Source: Pedomonas mirosovicensis
Lineage (GTDB): Bacteria; Pseudomonadota; Alphaproteobacteria; Sphingomonadales; Sphingomonadaceae
Direction of reading: 5' to 3'
Length of the DNA stretch: 64,000 nt
Assembly (NCBI RefSeq): GCF_022569295.1
Contig: NZ_JAKFIA010000001.1
Span: forward strand, 573,001-637,000
Shown here: positions 62,639-64,000 of the stretch, in pieces
How the letters are laid out: every line of letters starts with the position of its first letter
Position numbering within the stretch: position 1 is the stretch's first letter
Notes under the pieces: generated by a model
Seen by the model: the letters and a program-made list of their open reading frames with translations, nothing else
Told to the model about the DNA's origin: nothing
Database searches by the model: none
Program-made: the position numbers and the translations under genes

Positions 62639-63486
62639 TCCGCGGCCATCAGAAGATCGAGATTTTCAGGGATAAAGGGGGCGATGATGCCCGGCCGCTC
62701 CACCGCCAGCGCCGCCACCTCGCCCACCACCAAGAGCGCCGGGCTGCGGACCTTGTGGGTGGCGATAGTCTCGGCCAGGCCGCCAACCGTGGTCTTGAAG
62801 GTGCGGCCCTCAAGGCGCGTGCCGCCTTCCAGCACGGCGGCGGGAGTGTCGGGGGCAAGGCCATCTTCCATCAGCTTCTCGGCGATCAGCGGCGCGGCGG
62901 CGAGGCCCATGTAGACGACGAGCGTGCGGCCTGGGCTGGCCAGACCCTTCCAGTTCTGGTCGGTAAGGCCCTTGCACTGGCCCGCCACAAAAGTGACGGC
63001 GCTGGCGTGCTCCCGGTGGGTCAGCGGCAGCAAGCTCTCGGCGGCGCAACCGAGCGCGGCGGTGATGCCGGGGATGACCTCGACCGCAATGCCGGCATCC
63101 CGGCAGGCTTCCACCTCCTCGCCGCCCCGGCCGAAGACGAACGGGTCGCCGCCCTTCAGCCGCGCCACGCGGTAGCCGGCGCGGGCCTTGGCGACGAGCA
63201 GGGCGTTGATGTCCTCCTGCTTCATGGTGTGGCGGGAGCGGGCCTTGGCCACGCAGATGCGCTCGGCCAGCGGGTTGACGAGGTCCATGATGCGCGGATC
63301 GATGAGGCCGTCGTAGACCACCACCTCGGCATCGCGCAGGGCCTTCACCGCCTTGACGGTGAGCAGATCCGGATCGCCTGGGCCGCCGCCCACGAGTACG
63401 ACGCGCCCCGCCGCGGGCTCTTGCCCGCGTTGGGATGAATCGACGCCAAAGGGACGGTTGGCCCCTGAAGCCAGCCACCGTTGCAT
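62635..63486 (-). CDS. cobA: Uroporphyrinogen-III C-methyltransferase
   Basis: Makes precorrin-2, the siroheme and cobalamin precursor, from uroporphyrinogen III and two SAM. The 283-residue product has VVLVGGGPGDPDLLTVKAVKAL (SAM loop), VVYDGLIDPRIM, GGDPFVFGRGGEEVEA and EVIPGITAALGCAA. The ATG at 63486, after AGGAGA, begins MQRWLASGAN. It is first in the cys operon with DUF2849. It supplies the dehydrogenase at 57583. Confidence 0.94.
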   Translation of the reverse strand: MQRWLASGANRPFGVDSSQRGQEPAAGRVVLVGGGPGDPDLLTVKAVKALRDAEVVVYDGLIDPRIMDLVNPLAERICVAKARSRHTMKQEDINALLVAKARAGYRVARLKGGDPFVFGRGGEEVEACRDAGIAVEVIPGITAALGCAAESLLPLTHREHASAVTFVAGQCKGLTDQNWKGLASPGRTLVVYMGLAAAPLIAEKLMEDGLAPDTPAAVLEGGTRLEGRTFKTTVGGLAETIATHKVRSPALLVVGEVAALAVERPGIIAPFIPENLDLLMAAE

Positions 63487-63734
63487 GGTTCTCTCCTGAA
63501 ATCCGGGAGCGTAAACTGGCTTCAGACGGGTTGAATCGCAAACGAGGTTTTCTTGGGCGACCCCTAGCCCAACTTGGGGAACGGACCCACAGGGGAAAGG
63601 CGGACGCGGCACTCCGTTGGGCTGGCCGGCCCGCTGATGCGTTACACATGTGAATACATGGGATCATAGCGCGATGGTTCCGTCGCGCCGGAACGGGCCC
63701 AATCGAACGGGCCAAGTGAAACGGGGACCCTGCC

Positions 63735-64000
63735 ATGCTGAAAGACATTCTGGTGCTGCTGGGCGAAACCGGGGCGGAGTCGCCCGCCCTTGAATTCGCG
63801 GTTGAACTGGCGCGGGCCAACAGCGCCCATCTCACCGCCGTCGTGTGCGCGGGCGTGCCGCTCTATCAGGAATACCTGCTCGGCACGGTCGTGTTCGAGG
63901 CATACCAGACCGAGGTCGGCCGTCAGACCGAGGTGGCGGAGGCCGCGTGCGCCGCCGTGCGCGAGCGGCTGGGCGCTTCGGGCGTTCCCCACGAGGTCCG
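63735..64000 (+). CDS. Universal stress protein family, N-terminal fragment
   Basis: A UspA-type protein cut by the window edge. The visible 88 residues begin MLKDILVLLGETGAESPALEFAVELARANSAHLTAV, the first beta strand, ATP loop region and helix of the Usp fold. It is divergent from the cobA operon with a 248-bp gap that contains nothing I can name. The rest lies beyond 64000. Confidence 0.85.
   Translation, partial: MLKDILVLLGETGAESPALEFAVELARANSAHLTAVVCAGVPLYQEYLLGTVVFEAYQTEVGRQTEVAEAACAAVRERLGASGVPHEV

Overview
The window is a 64 kb, high-GC, gene-dense chromosomal segment of an alphaproteobacterium, most likely Sphingomonadales or a close relative. This rests on the gene order rpmH-rnpA-yidD-yidC-engB-argB, an RnpA with a proline-rich insertion, DUF2336 and DUF2849/DUF934 genes, PEP-CTERM proteins, paired DUF885 proteins and a cys locus built on a ferredoxin-type sulfite reductase. 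The genus cannot be fixed from sequence alone. I see no phage, IS element, plasmid gene or CRISPR array.

Layout. 0.1-4.5 kb: a GGDEF protein coupled to a DUF2336 protein, a DUF350 membrane protein and a trypsin-like protease. 4.7-9.3 kb (minus): the conserved ribosome/membrane-insertion block ending in argB. 9.6-14.9 kb: a CHASE4-GGDEF-EAL protein, a Bcr/CflA transporter, a P1 peptidase and a lipoprotein. 15.1-19.9 kb: tRNA-Arg(ACG), then a minus-strand island of a leaderless subtilase, a 94-residue protein and a 458-residue Gly/Gln/Phe repeat protein with AT-rich inverted repeats upstream. This island is the strongest candidate for an undescribed system. 20.4-28.7 kb: a PAS-GGDEF-EAL protein, tandem DUF885 genes, a macrodomain protein, a dienelactone hydrolase and a PEP-CTERM protein. 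28.8-36.8 kb: a glycosyltransferase, an RlmI-like methyltransferase, a broken asparagine-synthetase-like gene, a hybrid histidine kinase and NhaA. 37-42.8 kb: a GGDEF-EAL protein and an Lrp/putA divergent pair. 43-46.8 kb: cysD-cysNC-cysQ. 47-50 kb: a second PEP-CTERM protein, an Lrp/tryptophan dioxygenase pair and a lipocalin. 50.1-50.4 kb: a tiny attenuator-like unit with no operon behind it. 50.5-55.6 kb: HerA-like ATPase, TIGR02186/TauE pair, exported methyltransferase. 55.7-57.6 kb: a KaiC-like ATPase with a stand-alone receiver. 57.6-63.5 kb: siroheme synthase and the cysH-DUF934-cysI-DUF2849-cobA operon. The window ends inside a universal stress protein gene.

Two themes recur. Sulfate assimilation is almost complete: sulfate activation, APS/PAPS reduction, sulfite reduction, siroheme supply and PAP removal. 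Cyclic-di-GMP signalling is heavily represented: of three GGDEF-EAL composites, one keeps only the cyclase motif and two keep only the phosphodiesterase motifs.

Five of the six frame disruptions I can see fall exactly on runs of six G/C. They could be consensus errors or real lesions, so the affected genes are described in both readings. A family of intergenic hairpins built on GCAGGGG/CCCCTGC(AAA) recurs between genes across the window.
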